From: CAYRXM01 sp964428175
GTDB taxonomy: Bacteria; Chloroflexota; Anaerolineae; JAFGEY01
Direction: 5' to 3'
Assembly: GCA_964428175.1 (NCBI GenBank)
Contig: CAYRXM010000001.1
Location: 1 to 64,000 of the forward strand
DNA length: 64,000 nt
Part shown: positions 1 to 9,247 of the stretch, in pieces
How positions within the stretch are numbered: position 1 is the first letter of the stretch
Layout of the letters: every line of letters begins with the position of its first letter
Notes under the pieces: generated by a model
Database searches by the model: none
Told to the model about the DNA's origin: nothing
Seen by the model: only the letters and a program-made list of their open reading frames with translations
Translations under genes and position numbers: made by a program

Positions 1-293
1 TTTTGATCAAAAGGTATCGTTTTATATCAAAAACCTGGTTTCTTGCCGCTCAGGCTGAGCAGTTACTAAAATCGAAGGTTGTGTGTAAAGAAAACCTATG
101 GTATAATGCTGGTGAGGGGGGTGTACAATTGTGCATCCCCCATAATGCTATTTTTATGTTGATTTGCGTCCAGGGATACGCATCAACTTGCCGACAGCCT
201 GTAGCACAGACTGATTGTGTAAAGGCGCGACTTGCGTCTTTGCATGGATGCAATGCGACCATATAGTGTTGCAAACGCATCGGGAGGTCCAAG
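1..293. other. Non-coding leader upstream of the subtilase gene
   Basis: I find no convincing gene here; short open frames on both strands lack ribosome sites and resemble no family. The stretch is more AT-rich than the flanking gene. It carries an extended -10 promoter at 99-107, an imperfect hairpin around 116-144 made of a G-run and a C-run flanking a short palindrome, and a Shine-Dalgarno sequence at 281-289. If the promoter is right, the leader of the protease mRNA is about 180 nt, long enough for post-transcriptional control, but no known riboswitch is recognised. Confidence 0.5.
99..107 (+). promoter_or_regulatory. Extended -10 promoter for the subtilase gene
   Basis: A consensus TATAAT at 102-107 is preceded by TG one base away (99-100), the extended -10 form. 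The -35 region at 79-84 (TTGTGT) is poor. Confidence 0.5.
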
Positions 294-2342
294 TTGAAAA
301 AGAAAATATTTGTCCTGATTGCCATCATTTTATCTGTCCTTCATCCGGCACGCGTTGTCACGCCGGTGTTCACCGCTTTTGTTGAGTCGAGCCTGGTCAC
401 CACGAACGACGAAATGTTGTCGGTCATCGTCAGCGGGGACAGTGCAGAGCAGGCAGCGCGGGCCGTGGCGCGTATCGGCGGGCAAGTGACCAGCGATCTA
501 TGGCTGATCGATGCCGTCGCTGCGACCATTCCTGCCGATCAACTCCAGGCGCTGACCGCTTCCCCCGGCATCCGATCCATCGTAGCCAACAAGCAAGTAA
601 CCACTGCCCAGGAACCCGACGTGAATGCTCTCGTGATGTACGAATCCTGGCCGGTGGCCATGGACGTGGGCGCCGACCTGCTGCATACGCAAGGCATTAC
701 CGGCACGGGCGTCGGCGTCGCGGTCATCGACAGCGGTATGTTCTTTTCGCCAGGGCTTATCAATGCACAGAACCAACAGGTCGCGATTCAGTACATTGGG
801 CAGGCGAATTTTGTTGGCCCGGCCAGTAACTGTCAGACGGGCAGCACGGTTTGCCTGAATGGTTCCTTTGGAAACAGCCGAGATCCTTACGGGCACGGTT
901 CGCACGTGGTCGGCATCATCGGCAACAACTTTCACGACGCGGAAACGGATCTTGCCCTGGGCATTGCGCCGGGGGCCAGCATTCTGAGCGTTCGCGTGCT
1001 GGACGAAGAGGGGCGCGGCACCTATGCCCAGGTCATCGAAGGCATCCAGTGGACGGTCTCGATCAGCAACGCGGTTACGCCGAACATCCGCATCATGAAC
1101 CTCAGCATAAGCGCCCTGGCGACCACACCCTACTTTGTCGACCCGCTCAACCGCGCCGTCGAAGAGGCCTGGGCCAACGGCATCGTCGTTGTGGCGGCAG
1201 CCGGCAACGCAGGATCCGGGGCGCAGACGATCACCGTGCCGGGCAACGATCCTTACGTGATCACCATCGGCGGGCTGAACACCAAGAACACCCCCGGCGA
1301 TCGGTCGGACGACATCGTCCCTCAATGGTCGTCTACCGGGCCGACGCTCGATGGCTTTGCCAAGCCGGACGTCATCGCACCCGGCGCCAGCATTGTCTCG
1401 TTTATGTACAACCCCCCGCATAATATCAACCAGGCGGCCAAGTTGGTCCAGGAGCATCCCGACTATTCGGTGAACAGCACGCTGTTTCGCATGAGCGGCA
1501 CCAGCATGGCCACTGCCGTCGCTTCGGGCGTGGTGGCCCTGATGCTGAGCGAGCATCCCGGGCTGACCCCGGATCAGGTCAAGTACCGACTGCTGGACTC
1601 GGCACACCCGGCACTGACCGACGAAAACGAGCCGGTGTACACCATTTTCCAACAGGGCGCAGGGCGCATCTGGGCTCCCGATGCCGTGCAGGGTTTCGCA
1701 CCTGACGACGAAACCGAAGCTAATTTGGATATGGATATCTGGCAAGACCTAGCACATGGCTGGGATGACGGAAATGGTGAGCCGGATGAGGAAGAACTGG
1801 CTTATCACTACCAGGGCCCTGTGCATCGCGTGCTGAGCGATGACGGGCGGGCCTATCTGTATTACGTCATCGATCCTGAGGACAGTACTGTGTACGGTAT
1901 CGGTGCGGCCTGGGCCGACGATATGACCTGGATCGACCAGAACACTTTGGCCGAGGCCGGCCTGACCTGGAACGATGGGATACATCCGCCGATGTCTTGG
2001 GACAGCGGAATGACCTGGGCCGGAGGCCTGTCATGGGTCAGTTCTGATGCCTGGTCTTGGGCCAGTGCCTGGTCTTGGGCCAGCGCATGGTCTTGGGCCA
2101 GCGCCGGTTCCAGCGCCTGGTCGTGGGCCAGTGCCTGGTCATGGGCCAGTGCCTGGTCGTGGGCCAGTGCGTGGTCATGGGCCAGTGCCTGGTCATGGGC
2201 CAGTGCGTGGTCATGGGCCAGTGCGTGGTCATGGGCCAGTGCCTGGTCATGGGCCAGTGTCGATGTCAGCAGTGTATCAATGCCGCTTTGGGTTGAAGAG
2301 TATTGCAAGGTATACCTTCCACTTGTCATACGTGGCGAATAG
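294..2342 (+). CDS. Secreted S8 subtilisin-like protease with Trp-Ser-Ala tandem-repeat tail
   Basis: Secreted serine protease of the subtilase (S8) family, 682 aa. The TTG start is chosen because GGGAGG lies just upstream and it begins a signal peptide (MKKK, then a hydrophobic run). An inhibitor-I9-like propeptide region covers about residues 35-105. The triad is visible: Asp146 in the VAVIDSG motif, His201 in HGSHVVG, and Ser404 in GTSMA. After about residue 480 the sequence becomes acidic and then Trp-rich. It ends in 11 near-perfect copies of the hexapeptide AWSWAS (DNA 2049-2258), interrupted once by AGSS. The last residues, VYLPLVIRGE, are hydrophobic. The repeat tail is not part of the catalytic fold; a surface-attachment or assembly role is inference. 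It is a single-gene unit followed by a hairpin terminator. Confidence 0.93.
   Translation: MKKKIFVLIAIILSVLHPARVVTPVFTAFVESSLVTTNDEMLSVIVSGDSAEQAARAVARIGGQVTSDLWLIDAVAATIPADQLQALTASPGIRSIVANKQVTTAQEPDVNALVMYESWPVAMDVGADLLHTQGITGTGVGVAVIDSGMFFSPGLINAQNQQVAIQYIGQANFVGPASNCQTGSTVCLNGSFGNSRDPYGHGSHVVGIIGNNFHDAETDLALGIAPGASILSVRVLDEEGRGTYAQVIEGIQWTVSISNAVTPNIRIMNLSISALATTPYFVDPLNRAVEEAWANGIVVVAAAGNAGSGAQTITVPGNDPYVITIGGLNTKNTPGDRSDDIVPQWSSTGPTLDGFAKPDVIAPGASIVSFMYNPPHNINQAAKLVQEHPDYSVNSTLFRMSGTSMATAVASGVVALMLSEHPGLTPDQVKYRLLDSAHPALTDENEPVYTIFQQGAGRIWAPDAVQGFAPDDETEANLDMDIWQDLAHGWDDGNGEPDEEELAYHYQGPVHRVLSDDGRAYLYYVIDPEDSTVYGIGAAWADDMTWIDQNTLAEAGLTWNDGIHPPMSWDSGMTWAGGLSWVSSDAWSWASAWSWASAWSWASAGSSAWSWASAWSWASAWSWASAWSWASAWSWASAWSWASAWSWASAWSWASVDVSSVSMPLWVEEYCKVYLPLVIRGE
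2049..2258 (+). repeat. 18-bp coding tandem repeat (11 copies)
   Basis: Eleven copies of an 18-bp unit of the form GCCTGGTCATGGGCCAGT. Three lie at 2049-2102; after a 12-bp interruption (2103-2114), eight more lie at 2115-2258. Variation is almost confined to the second codon's first bases (GCC/GCG/GCA), one Ser codon's third base and the final base. Each unit encodes AWSWAS. The near-identity at DNA level points to recent expansion and contraction by slippage or recombination. Confidence 0.97.
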
Positions 2343-2401
2343 AGTTTCTGGCTGGAGAGCGCAGCGGCGACAGCCAACGCTGCTCCAGCAGTGATGAAAG
2401 G

Positions 2402-2450
2402 CGAGGGGTGCGTGAATGGCCAAGTTGCCCACACACCCCTCGTTCTTCTT
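2402..2450 (+). terminator. Hairpin terminator after the subtilase gene
   Basis: Arms CGAGGGGTG (2402-2410) and CACCCCTCG (2434-2442) form a 9-bp stem that can extend past one mismatch. A T-rich tract, TTCTTCTT, follows. Confidence 0.75.
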
Positions 2451-2531
2451 GCGGGCATTGTGCATTAATCGACACGATAGATTGTTTTGAGCGTACAACG
2501 TCACAGCTTGTTTGCGGACAGGTGTTTTCAA

Positions 2532-4121
2532 ATGGGCACACATTCAGAATCAGAGACTGCTGACAACAAGACCAAGAGAAATATTCCCTTGCAGGTTTAC
2601 ATTGCTTGTGTCTCGGCATTGGGTATCGGACTTCTTGTCTGGTCCATCACCCAGTCGTCGTTAGTATGGTCCAAGATATTGATTTTTGCCGTTTTGGTAC
2701 TTCTCGCTGAACTGGCCACCAGTGAAGTGATTGCGCCCGAGATGGCATTTTCTATGTCAACCGCCGTTGGTTTTGCTTCTCTTCTGCTGTTCGGATCTTT
2801 CTCTGCGGCAATCGTCGGGGCAATGGGGGGGTTAATTACCACACTGGTAAAAGAAATCAACGACCGGCGACAGGGTAGACCCAGAGGAGCCCCTCTTTTA
2901 CAACGTATTCTGTTTAATATGGCGGTCTTTAGTCTGCCCGTCGCTCTGGCCGGCGTGGTTTACATTCTATTGGGCGGCAGTTCGGACAACCTGACATCGC
3001 TTTCCAACTTGTTACCCGCGATAGCCAGTGCGATATTCGTCGAGTTTATGAATGCCATCCTGGTGGTTGGTGCCGTTTCTTTTCAGATAGGCAAGCCAGT
3101 CTTTGAAATCTGGAAACAAAACGTCTCCTGGGCCATCCCCATCAGCATTCTGGGCATGGTCATCGGGGGCGGCGGGTTGGCTCTGGGCTACCAGATTGCC
3201 GATGTCATCGGGCTGATCGTCTTTTTCCTGCCCATTGTCATGACCACGTATGCCTTCCGCCTGTACGTGCGGCAGACCAAATCCCAGATGGCCCATCTGG
3301 AACAAGTGGTGGCTGAACGCACCCAGGACCTCGAAAAGGCCAACCAGGACCTGCTCGAACTGGATCGCATCAAGACAACCTTTTTTGCGGTCATCAATCA
3401 CGAAATGCGCACGCCGCTGACCTCCATCGTGGGCTATACTGACTTGCTCTCGTTTCGCGGCGAACTGACTGCCGAGCAAACTCACATGCTGGATATGGTC
3501 AAAACCAGCAGCAAGCGCTTGCTGGAACTGGTGAACGACATTCTGGACATCTCGCGGCTCGAAGAAGGCCGGCTGAACATTTTGCCCGAACCGGTCAGCC
3601 TGGTGGCCGTGATCGATCATACACTGGATTTGGTCATGCCTATGGCGCAGCAAAAAATGATCGAACTTGAGACGCGCGTCGATCCCGACCTGCCGGCGAT
3701 CAGCGGCGACCCCAAGCGCGTGGTGCAGATATTGACCAACCTGATCGGCAATGCGATCAAATACACGCCCGATACGGGCCGCATTCAGGTGGAGGCCTGT
3801 CTGGATGCGCCGGGCAAGATGGTCAGCGTTTCGGTCATCGACAATGGCATGGGCATCCCGGCCTACCAAATCGGGCATGTTTTCGATCAGTTCAGCCGCG
3901 TCGAACGCGACTCGCTCCGGCATACCGTCGGCACCGGCCTGGGCCTGTACATCAGCAAAAAGCTGGTCGAAGCGCACGGCGGCGAAATCTCGGTTCAAAG
4001 CGAAGAGGGGGCTGGCACCACCTTTACCTTTACGTTGCCCGTCGTCGACTTGGCCGATGAGGAAGCGCAAGATCAAGAAATCGAACGCGCCGCGGCCCGG
4101 ATGAATGAACTCACCCCTTGA
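2532..4121 (+). CDS. Membrane-bound sensor histidine kinase
   Basis: Sensor histidine kinase of a two-component system, 529 aa from the ATG at 2532. An in-frame TTG at 2487 would add 15 polar residues but has no better ribosome site. Residues about 15-255 form a polytopic membrane sensor of roughly seven or eight hydrophobic segments, followed by a coiled coil (about 255-285). The HisKA domain carries the phospho-acceptor His290 in NHEMRTPLTS. The HATPase_c domain shows the N box (NLIGNAIKYTP), G1 (DNGMGI) and G2 (GTGLGLY). There is no receiver domain and no adjacent response regulator, so the kinase is an orphan here. The sensor belongs to no family I can name with confidence. Confidence 0.9.
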   Translation: MGTHSESETADNKTKRNIPLQVYIACVSALGIGLLVWSITQSSLVWSKILIFAVLVLLAELATSEVIAPEMAFSMSTAVGFASLLLFGSFSAAIVGAMGGLITTLVKEINDRRQGRPRGAPLLQRILFNMAVFSLPVALAGVVYILLGGSSDNLTSLSNLLPAIASAIFVEFMNAILVVGAVSFQIGKPVFEIWKQNVSWAIPISILGMVIGGGGLALGYQIADVIGLIVFFLPIVMTTYAFRLYVRQTKSQMAHLEQVVAERTQDLEKANQDLLELDRIKTTFFAVINHEMRTPLTSIVGYTDLLSFRGELTAEQTHMLDMVKTSSKRLLELVNDILDISRLEEGRLNILPEPVSLVAVIDHTLDLVMPMAQQKMIELETRVDPDLPAISGDPKRVVQILTNLIGNAIKYTPDTGRIQVEACLDAPGKMVSVSVIDNGMGIPAYQIGHVFDQFSRVERDSLRHTVGTGLGLYISKKLVEAHGGEISVQSEEGAGTTFTFTLPVVDLADEEAQDQEIERAAARMNELTP

Positions 4122-4163
4122 GCGGACATATCGTTCGCATAGCTCAACCTGAACATACCCCGT

Positions 4164-4192
4164 TTGCCCTCCAATGGCGTATCGGATACAAT
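4164..4192 (+). promoter_or_regulatory. Promoter for the XdhC-MFS gene pair
   Basis: TTGCCC (4164-4169), a 17-nt spacer, then TACAAT (4187-4192), ending about 30 nt before the ATG at 4224. Confidence 0.6.
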
Positions 4193-4223
4193 TCGCTTTT
4201 TCTAGAGAAATCGAGAATACGGT

Positions 4224-5045
4224 ATGGAAAACCTTTATCAGCTTGTTTCACAAGCCATCGACTGGGGGTGCTGCGTGGCGCTGGCGACGGTCGTCAGCAC
4301 GCAAGGCTCGACGCCGCGACAGGTAGGAGCCAAGATGCTCGTTTACGCCGATGGGCGCATCGCGGGTACCGTTGGCGGCGGCAAGATGGAAGCCGAGGTG
4401 ATCGCAAAAGCAGTCGAGGCGATCCGCCGGGGCCAATCGCAGATGGTGCATTTCAGCCTGATCGACGCCACCGAGGGAGATGCAGGCATCTGCGGCGGCA
4501 CGGCAGACGTGTTCATCGATGTAATCGCGCCTCGCCCGACCCTGCTCGTGGTCGGCGGCGGGCATGTGGCCCAACCCACCGTCGAGATCGGCGCGATGTG
4601 CGGGTTCAGCGCCATCGTGATCGATGACCGCGCCGAGATGGTCAGCGAGGCGCGCTTTCCGCACGCCGACCGGCGGCTGGCCGGCGACATCGTCGAAACG
4701 CTCAACCATATTTCGATCACGCCGGACACATACATTGTCATCGTCACCCGTGGGCATGCCTGTGACGAGGACGCCCTGCGCGCAGTGCTCGACGCGCCAG
4801 CAGCCTATGTGGGTATGATTGGCAGCCGGCGCAAGGTGGCGGCGACGTTCGATCACCTGCGCGCCGATGGCATTGACGAGGCGCTGATCGCGCGGGTGCA
4901 CGCGCCGGTCGGGTTGAACATCGGTGCGCAGACCCCGGCCGAGATCGCGGTGAGCATTTTGGCCGAAATCATCATGCTGCGCCGGGACAAAAATGGTTCA
5001 TTGACCAGGCCCGGTGAAGCCATGAAACTTGGAGTGCAGGGTTGA
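4224..5045 (+). CDS. XdhC/CoxI family protein
   Basis: Protein of the XdhC/CoxI family, 273 aa. Members bind molybdenum cofactor and help mature molybdo-hydroxylases such as xanthine or CO dehydrogenase. The N-terminal XdhC_CoxI domain shows GSTPRQVGAKM, then GTVGGGKMEAEV and GICGGTADVF. The C-terminal Rossmann-like half starts with LLVVGGGHVAQP (about residue 110) and contains GMIGSRRK. No molybdo-hydroxylase subunit is in the window, so the client enzyme is unknown. The stop overlaps the TTG start of the downstream MFS gene (TTGA), which suggests translational coupling. Confidence 0.88.
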   Translation: MENLYQLVSQAIDWGCCVALATVVSTQGSTPRQVGAKMLVYADGRIAGTVGGGKMEAEVIAKAVEAIRRGQSQMVHFSLIDATEGDAGICGGTADVFIDVIAPRPTLLVVGGGHVAQPTVEIGAMCGFSAIVIDDRAEMVSEARFPHADRRLAGDIVETLNHISITPDTYIVIVTRGHACDEDALRAVLDAPAAYVGMIGSRRKVAATFDHLRADGIDEALIARVHAPVGLNIGAQTPAEIAVSILAEIIMLRRDKNGSLTRPGEAMKLGVQG

Positions 5046-6346
5046 GCCAACCGTCGCCCGTCGAAACACTCTCGCCCCGCGAACAACGGCGCAATTACCT
5101 GCTGGGCGTCGCCAATGGGGCGCTCTATAGCATGGGCGAGGTGTTCATCGATCCAGAGATGGTGCTGACCTGGTTTTTGACCCAGCTCAACGCTGCCAAT
5201 TTCTGGATTGGCATGATCGCGCCGGTGCGCTATGGCAGTTGGTTTTTGCCGCAGCTTTTTGTCTCCGGGTACATGCAGCGCCAGCCGCGCAAGCAGTTCT
5301 TTTATCACTGGATGTCGGTGGTACGCGGCGTCGTGCTGCTGGCCCTGGTACTGATGGCGCTTTTGCTGCCGGTCAAGTGGATGCTGCCGGCTTTTTTCGT
5401 GCTTTTGGCTCTGTACAGCCTCGGCGCCGGCCTGTGCGGCATCGCGTTTATGGATGTGGTCGGCAAGGTCATTCCCCCAACCCGGCGCGGCTCGTTTTTC
5501 GGCATGCGCATGTTTTTGGGCGGCATCCTGGCCTTCTTGGCCAGCTCGCTGGTGGGGTTTATCCTCGACGAGCCGGACGGCCTGCGCTTTCCCCTCAACT
5601 TTGGCGTGCTTTATGGCGTGGCATTCCTGCTAATTATTCTCTCGCTGATCGCCTGGAGCCTGGTCAAAGAACCGTCTGGCCCGGTCGATCCGGCGCGCGT
5701 GCGCTGGACGACACAGGTGCGGCGCGGGATGGCGCTGCTCGAGCACGACCGGGCCTATCGCTCCTTTGTGCTGACCCGCCTTGCGTTGATGCTGGCCCAA
5801 TTGGCCGGCCCATTTTACCTCGTCTATGCCAAAGAAGCGATGGGCATCTCGGCGCGGATGGTCGGCCTGTACCTGACCGCGCGCACGGCTACGTCCATCG
5901 CTTTTAACCTGATCTGGGGGCGGGTCAGCGACCGCCAGGGCAACCGGTTGCTGATCCGCATCACCACCGCCATCGGCCTGGCGATGCCCTTGCTGGCGCT
6001 GCTGTTGGGTGGGCTGGTCACAGCCCATTCCGGGCTTGCGCCAGCCTTTTCTTACCTGTACATCGCTGTGTTTGTCGCCTCCGGGGCGTTCAGCGCCGGG
6101 TCGGGCATTGGCAACATGAATTACCTGCTCGACATTGCTCCGCCCGAACAGCGCTCGCTGTACCTCGGCTTTACGAATACGTTGTTTGGCATCGCTTTTT
6201 TTGCTTCCGGGCTGGGCGGTCTGATCGTCGATCTGGCCGGGTTCACCGTGCTGATGCTGCTGGCCGTCTTGTTTTACGGCGCGGCGCTTGCATTTTCGCT
6301 GCGTATGGCCGAGCCGAGAGCAGTGGACAAAGAAAAAGCCGCCTGA
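5042..6346 (+). CDS. MFS transporter
   Basis: Twelve-helix major facilitator superfamily permease, 434 aa, starting at a TTG that overlaps the stop of the XdhC gene. Hydrophobic segments are spread evenly along the protein. The loop GRVSDRQGNR fits the MFS motif-A region between helices 8 and 9. The N-terminus (PREQRRNYLLGVANGALY) resembles a group of uncharacterised bacterial MFS proteins. The substrate cannot be deduced. The last codons lie inside the hairpin that terminates the convergent sigA gene. Confidence 0.85.
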   Translation: MSQPSPVETLSPREQRRNYLLGVANGALYSMGEVFIDPEMVLTWFLTQLNAANFWIGMIAPVRYGSWFLPQLFVSGYMQRQPRKQFFYHWMSVVRGVVLLALVLMALLLPVKWMLPAFFVLLALYSLGAGLCGIAFMDVVGKVIPPTRRGSFFGMRMFLGGILAFLASSLVGFILDEPDGLRFPLNFGVLYGVAFLLIILSLIAWSLVKEPSGPVDPARVRWTTQVRRGMALLEHDRAYRSFVLTRLALMLAQLAGPFYLVYAKEAMGISARMVGLYLTARTATSIAFNLIWGRVSDRQGNRLLIRITTAIGLAMPLLALLLGGLVTAHSGLAPAFSYLYIAVFVASGAFSAGSGIGNMNYLLDIAPPEQRSLYLGFTNTLFGIAFFASGLGGLIVDLAGFTVLMLLAVLFYGAALAFSLRMAEPRAVDKEKAA

Positions 6347-6365
6347 GACATTCTGCTCAGGCGGC
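6333..6365 (-). terminator. Intrinsic terminator of sigA, inside the MFS stop region
   Basis: A perfect 10-bp stem, GCCGCCTGAG (6338-6347) and CTCAGGCGGC (6356-6365), has an 8-nt loop. Read on the minus strand it is followed by five T residues (6337-6333). The stem contains the TGA stop codon of the convergent MFS gene. Confidence 0.85.
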
Positions 6366-6386
6366 CCGAAAAGACAGGTACTTGGT

Positions 6387-7460
<1,074 letters not shown>

Positions 7461-7813
7461 AGTTTGCTCGTTTCACTTGTCCCACCACAAGTCAACATAA
7501 CAGAAATGTTTTGGGGGAATTCGTCTGAAGCTTTGACATCCTTTCCAAAGAATGACCTCTTGACTGGAAAGCGAATGAGGGCCTGGAGGAAAACCGAGCG
7601 GGGAGTCGAGCAACCCGGTTTCGCTCTAACGTGCCCCCGCATCGTCATAACAAGTAGCTGTATACATAATGTACACGATAATTATTATATCACATGGTTA
7701 CACGACAATCAAGGTATTTTCACGTAACATTCACGGCAATTATGGGATTGCAACTCGTTTTGCTTTGTGTTATACTCAAAACAGGCATCCGGGACCGGGG
7801 CAAGGAGGGAACA
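7461..7813. other. Divergent intergenic region between sigA and the protease pair
   Basis: This 353-bp spacer has no gene. It is AT-rich in the middle, with an imperfect palindrome around 7659-7676 (TGTATACATAATGTACA) that could be an operator. A good rightward promoter lies at 7748-7776. No clear leftward sigA promoter was found; only an extended -10-like TGTTATGTT can be read upstream of the sigA start. Confidence 0.5.
7748..7776 (+). promoter_or_regulatory. Promoter for the trypsin-like protease pair
   Basis: TTGCAA (7748-7753), a 17-nt spacer, and TATACT (7771-7776), about 38 nt before the ATG at 7814. Confidence 0.65.
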
Positions 7814-8083
7814 ATGGACGCACAGGCAGAGATGGCCCGCATTCGCGCGGTCAAAGCCAGGCATGAGCGCAAGTTGATGAAAAAGCAAAATGTCGTCGGC
7901 GTCGGCATCGGGTTTCGTGAGGTGGGCGGGCAGGTCACCGAGCAGCTTGCTTTGAGCGTGATGGTGAGCCAGAAACTGCCGCTCGACCAACTGCGCCGGC
8001 GCGATGTCGTCCCGCGCGAACTCGACGGGGTGGTGGTGGATGTCAAAGAGGTGGGCACGCTGCGTGCCGGAGGAGTGGTCTAA
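7814..8083 (+). CDS. Small paralogue of the N-terminal domain of the adjacent protease
   Basis: Protein of 89 aa. The ATG at 7814 is chosen because AAGGAGGG lies just upstream. It has no signal peptide or membrane segment. The core (residues about 20-85: KQNVVGVGIGFREVGG, then SVMVSQKLPLDQL and VVVDVKEVG) clearly aligns with residues 15-75 of the following protease (RNVVACGVGLKETGG, SVSQKLPKAQL, KTDVQETG). The two genes are separated by one base and share one promoter. The small protein may be a free propeptide, inhibitor or chaperone-like domain of the protease; that is inference. Its family has no name I recognise. Confidence 0.8.
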   Translation: MDAQAEMARIRAVKARHERKLMKKQNVVGVGIGFREVGGQVTEQLALSVMVSQKLPLDQLRRRDVVPRELDGVVVDVKEVGTLRAGGVV

Positions 8084-8084
8084 A

Positions 8085-9101
8085 ATGTTGATTCCGGGAC
8101 TGATTCCAGATTTGATTGCGGTTGCGCGGGTCAAGCAGCGCTACCTGGCTGAACTGTTCCAGAGCAGAAATGTCGTTGCCTGCGGCGTGGGCCTCAAAGA
8201 GACCGGCGGTGTGCTGACCGACGAGCCGTGCATCGTCGTCTCGGTGAGCCAAAAGCTGCCCAAGGCGCAGCTCACCGCGGCGGATTTGATTCCCAAGACG
8301 CTCGACTCGTTCAAGACCGACGTGCAAGAGACGGGCGTTTTCGTCGCCCAGCAGGTCGATCCCAGGCAAAAATATCGCCCAGCGATGCCGGGCGCGTCGT
8401 GTGGGCACATCGACGTGACGGCGGGCACGCTGGGCTGCCTGGTGCGGCGCGGCGAAGAGGTGTTTTTGCTCAGCAACAACCACGTGCTGGCCAACAGCAA
8501 CAAGGCCAGCAAAGGCGATCTGATCGTTCAGCCAGGGCCATACGATGGCGGGACGCGCGACGATCAGATCGCCACGCTGGAAGACTGGGTGCCGCTGCAA
8601 ACGGGCGTCCAACCGCCAGCCCGTTCGTGGGCCAAACTGCTCGCCGATTTGATCAACGCGCTCGCCAAGTTTTTCGGCTCGACCAACCGGCTGGACGTTG
8701 CCCAGGCCAGGCCGGTCGAAAACACGGTTGATTGCGCCATCGCCAGGCCGCTCTCACTCGATCTGGTCAAGGCCGAGATTTTAGAGATCGGGCAGCCCAA
8801 GGGCATCGGTGGGGGGGCGCTGGGGATGGCGGTGCAAAAGACCGGCCGCACCACCGGCCATACCACCGGCCAGATCACCCAGATCGATGTGACGGTGCAG
8901 GTCGATTATGGCGGGCAGCCGGTGACGTTTGTCGATCAATGGATGGCCACACGGATGAGTGAAGGCGGCGATTCCGGCTCGGCGGTGCTGGATATGAACG
9001 GCAATGTGGTGGGGCTGCTCTTTGCCGGGTCGGATATGGCGACGCTGATCAATCCCATCCAGTTGGTGCTGGATGCGCTCAAGGTGGAGCTTGTAGTCTG
9101 A
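8085..9101 (+). CDS. Trypsin-like (PA-clan) serine peptidase
   Basis: Serine peptidase-like protein of 338 aa, started at the ATG at 8085 just after GGAGGAGTGG. The first 80 residues repeat the fold of the preceding small protein. The chymotrypsin-like part has a plausible triad: His in LLSNNHVLAN, Asp in NTVDCAIARP, and Ser in GGDSGSAVLD. GRTTGHTTGQI and the loop before the Ser motif also fit the PA clan. There is no signal peptide, so it is probably cytoplasmic or exported by another route. A hairpin terminator follows. Substrate is unknown. Confidence 0.82.
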   Translation: MLIPGLIPDLIAVARVKQRYLAELFQSRNVVACGVGLKETGGVLTDEPCIVVSVSQKLPKAQLTAADLIPKTLDSFKTDVQETGVFVAQQVDPRQKYRPAMPGASCGHIDVTAGTLGCLVRRGEEVFLLSNNHVLANSNKASKGDLIVQPGPYDGGTRDDQIATLEDWVPLQTGVQPPARSWAKLLADLINALAKFFGSTNRLDVAQARPVENTVDCAIARPLSLDLVKAEILEIGQPKGIGGGALGMAVQKTGRTTGHTTGQITQIDVTVQVDYGGQPVTFVDQWMATRMSEGGDSGSAVLDMNGNVVGLLFAGSDMATLINPIQLVLDALKVELVV

Positions 9102-9118
9102 CGTTGGGTAAACTCAAC

Positions 9119-9151
9119 AAAAAGCGGGCCTGATGTACAGGCCCGCTTTTT
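9119..9151 (+). terminator. Bidirectional hairpin terminator
   Basis: Stem GCGGGCCTG (9124-9132) / CAGGCCCGC (9138-9146) with a 5-nt loop, preceded by AAAAA and followed by TTTTT. It can stop the protease transcript and, on the other strand, the deaminase transcript. Confidence 0.9.
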
Positions 9152-9247
9152 GTTGTCGTGGCTTGGGCCACCGGCTCCGCAGCAGTGGCAAAACCGACAT
9201 TACTTGCACGGTCTTTGTCTTATAGTTGATCTGCAAGGTGGTTGTCC

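Noticed and set aside
3..328. Open frames at the window start on both strands
   Set aside because: No ribosome sites, odd composition, and they overlap the promoter and leader of the subtilase gene.
498..1745. Long antisense frame under the subtilase gene
   Set aside because: High-GC shadow frame; low-complexity His/Arg/Asp-rich translation and no family motifs, while the sense strand has a full catalytic triad.
2038..2394. Repeat-encoded frames (MTRHWP and GLGPVPG types) opposite or beside the AWSWAS array
   Set aside because: They are automatic by-products of an 18-bp repeat read in other frames.
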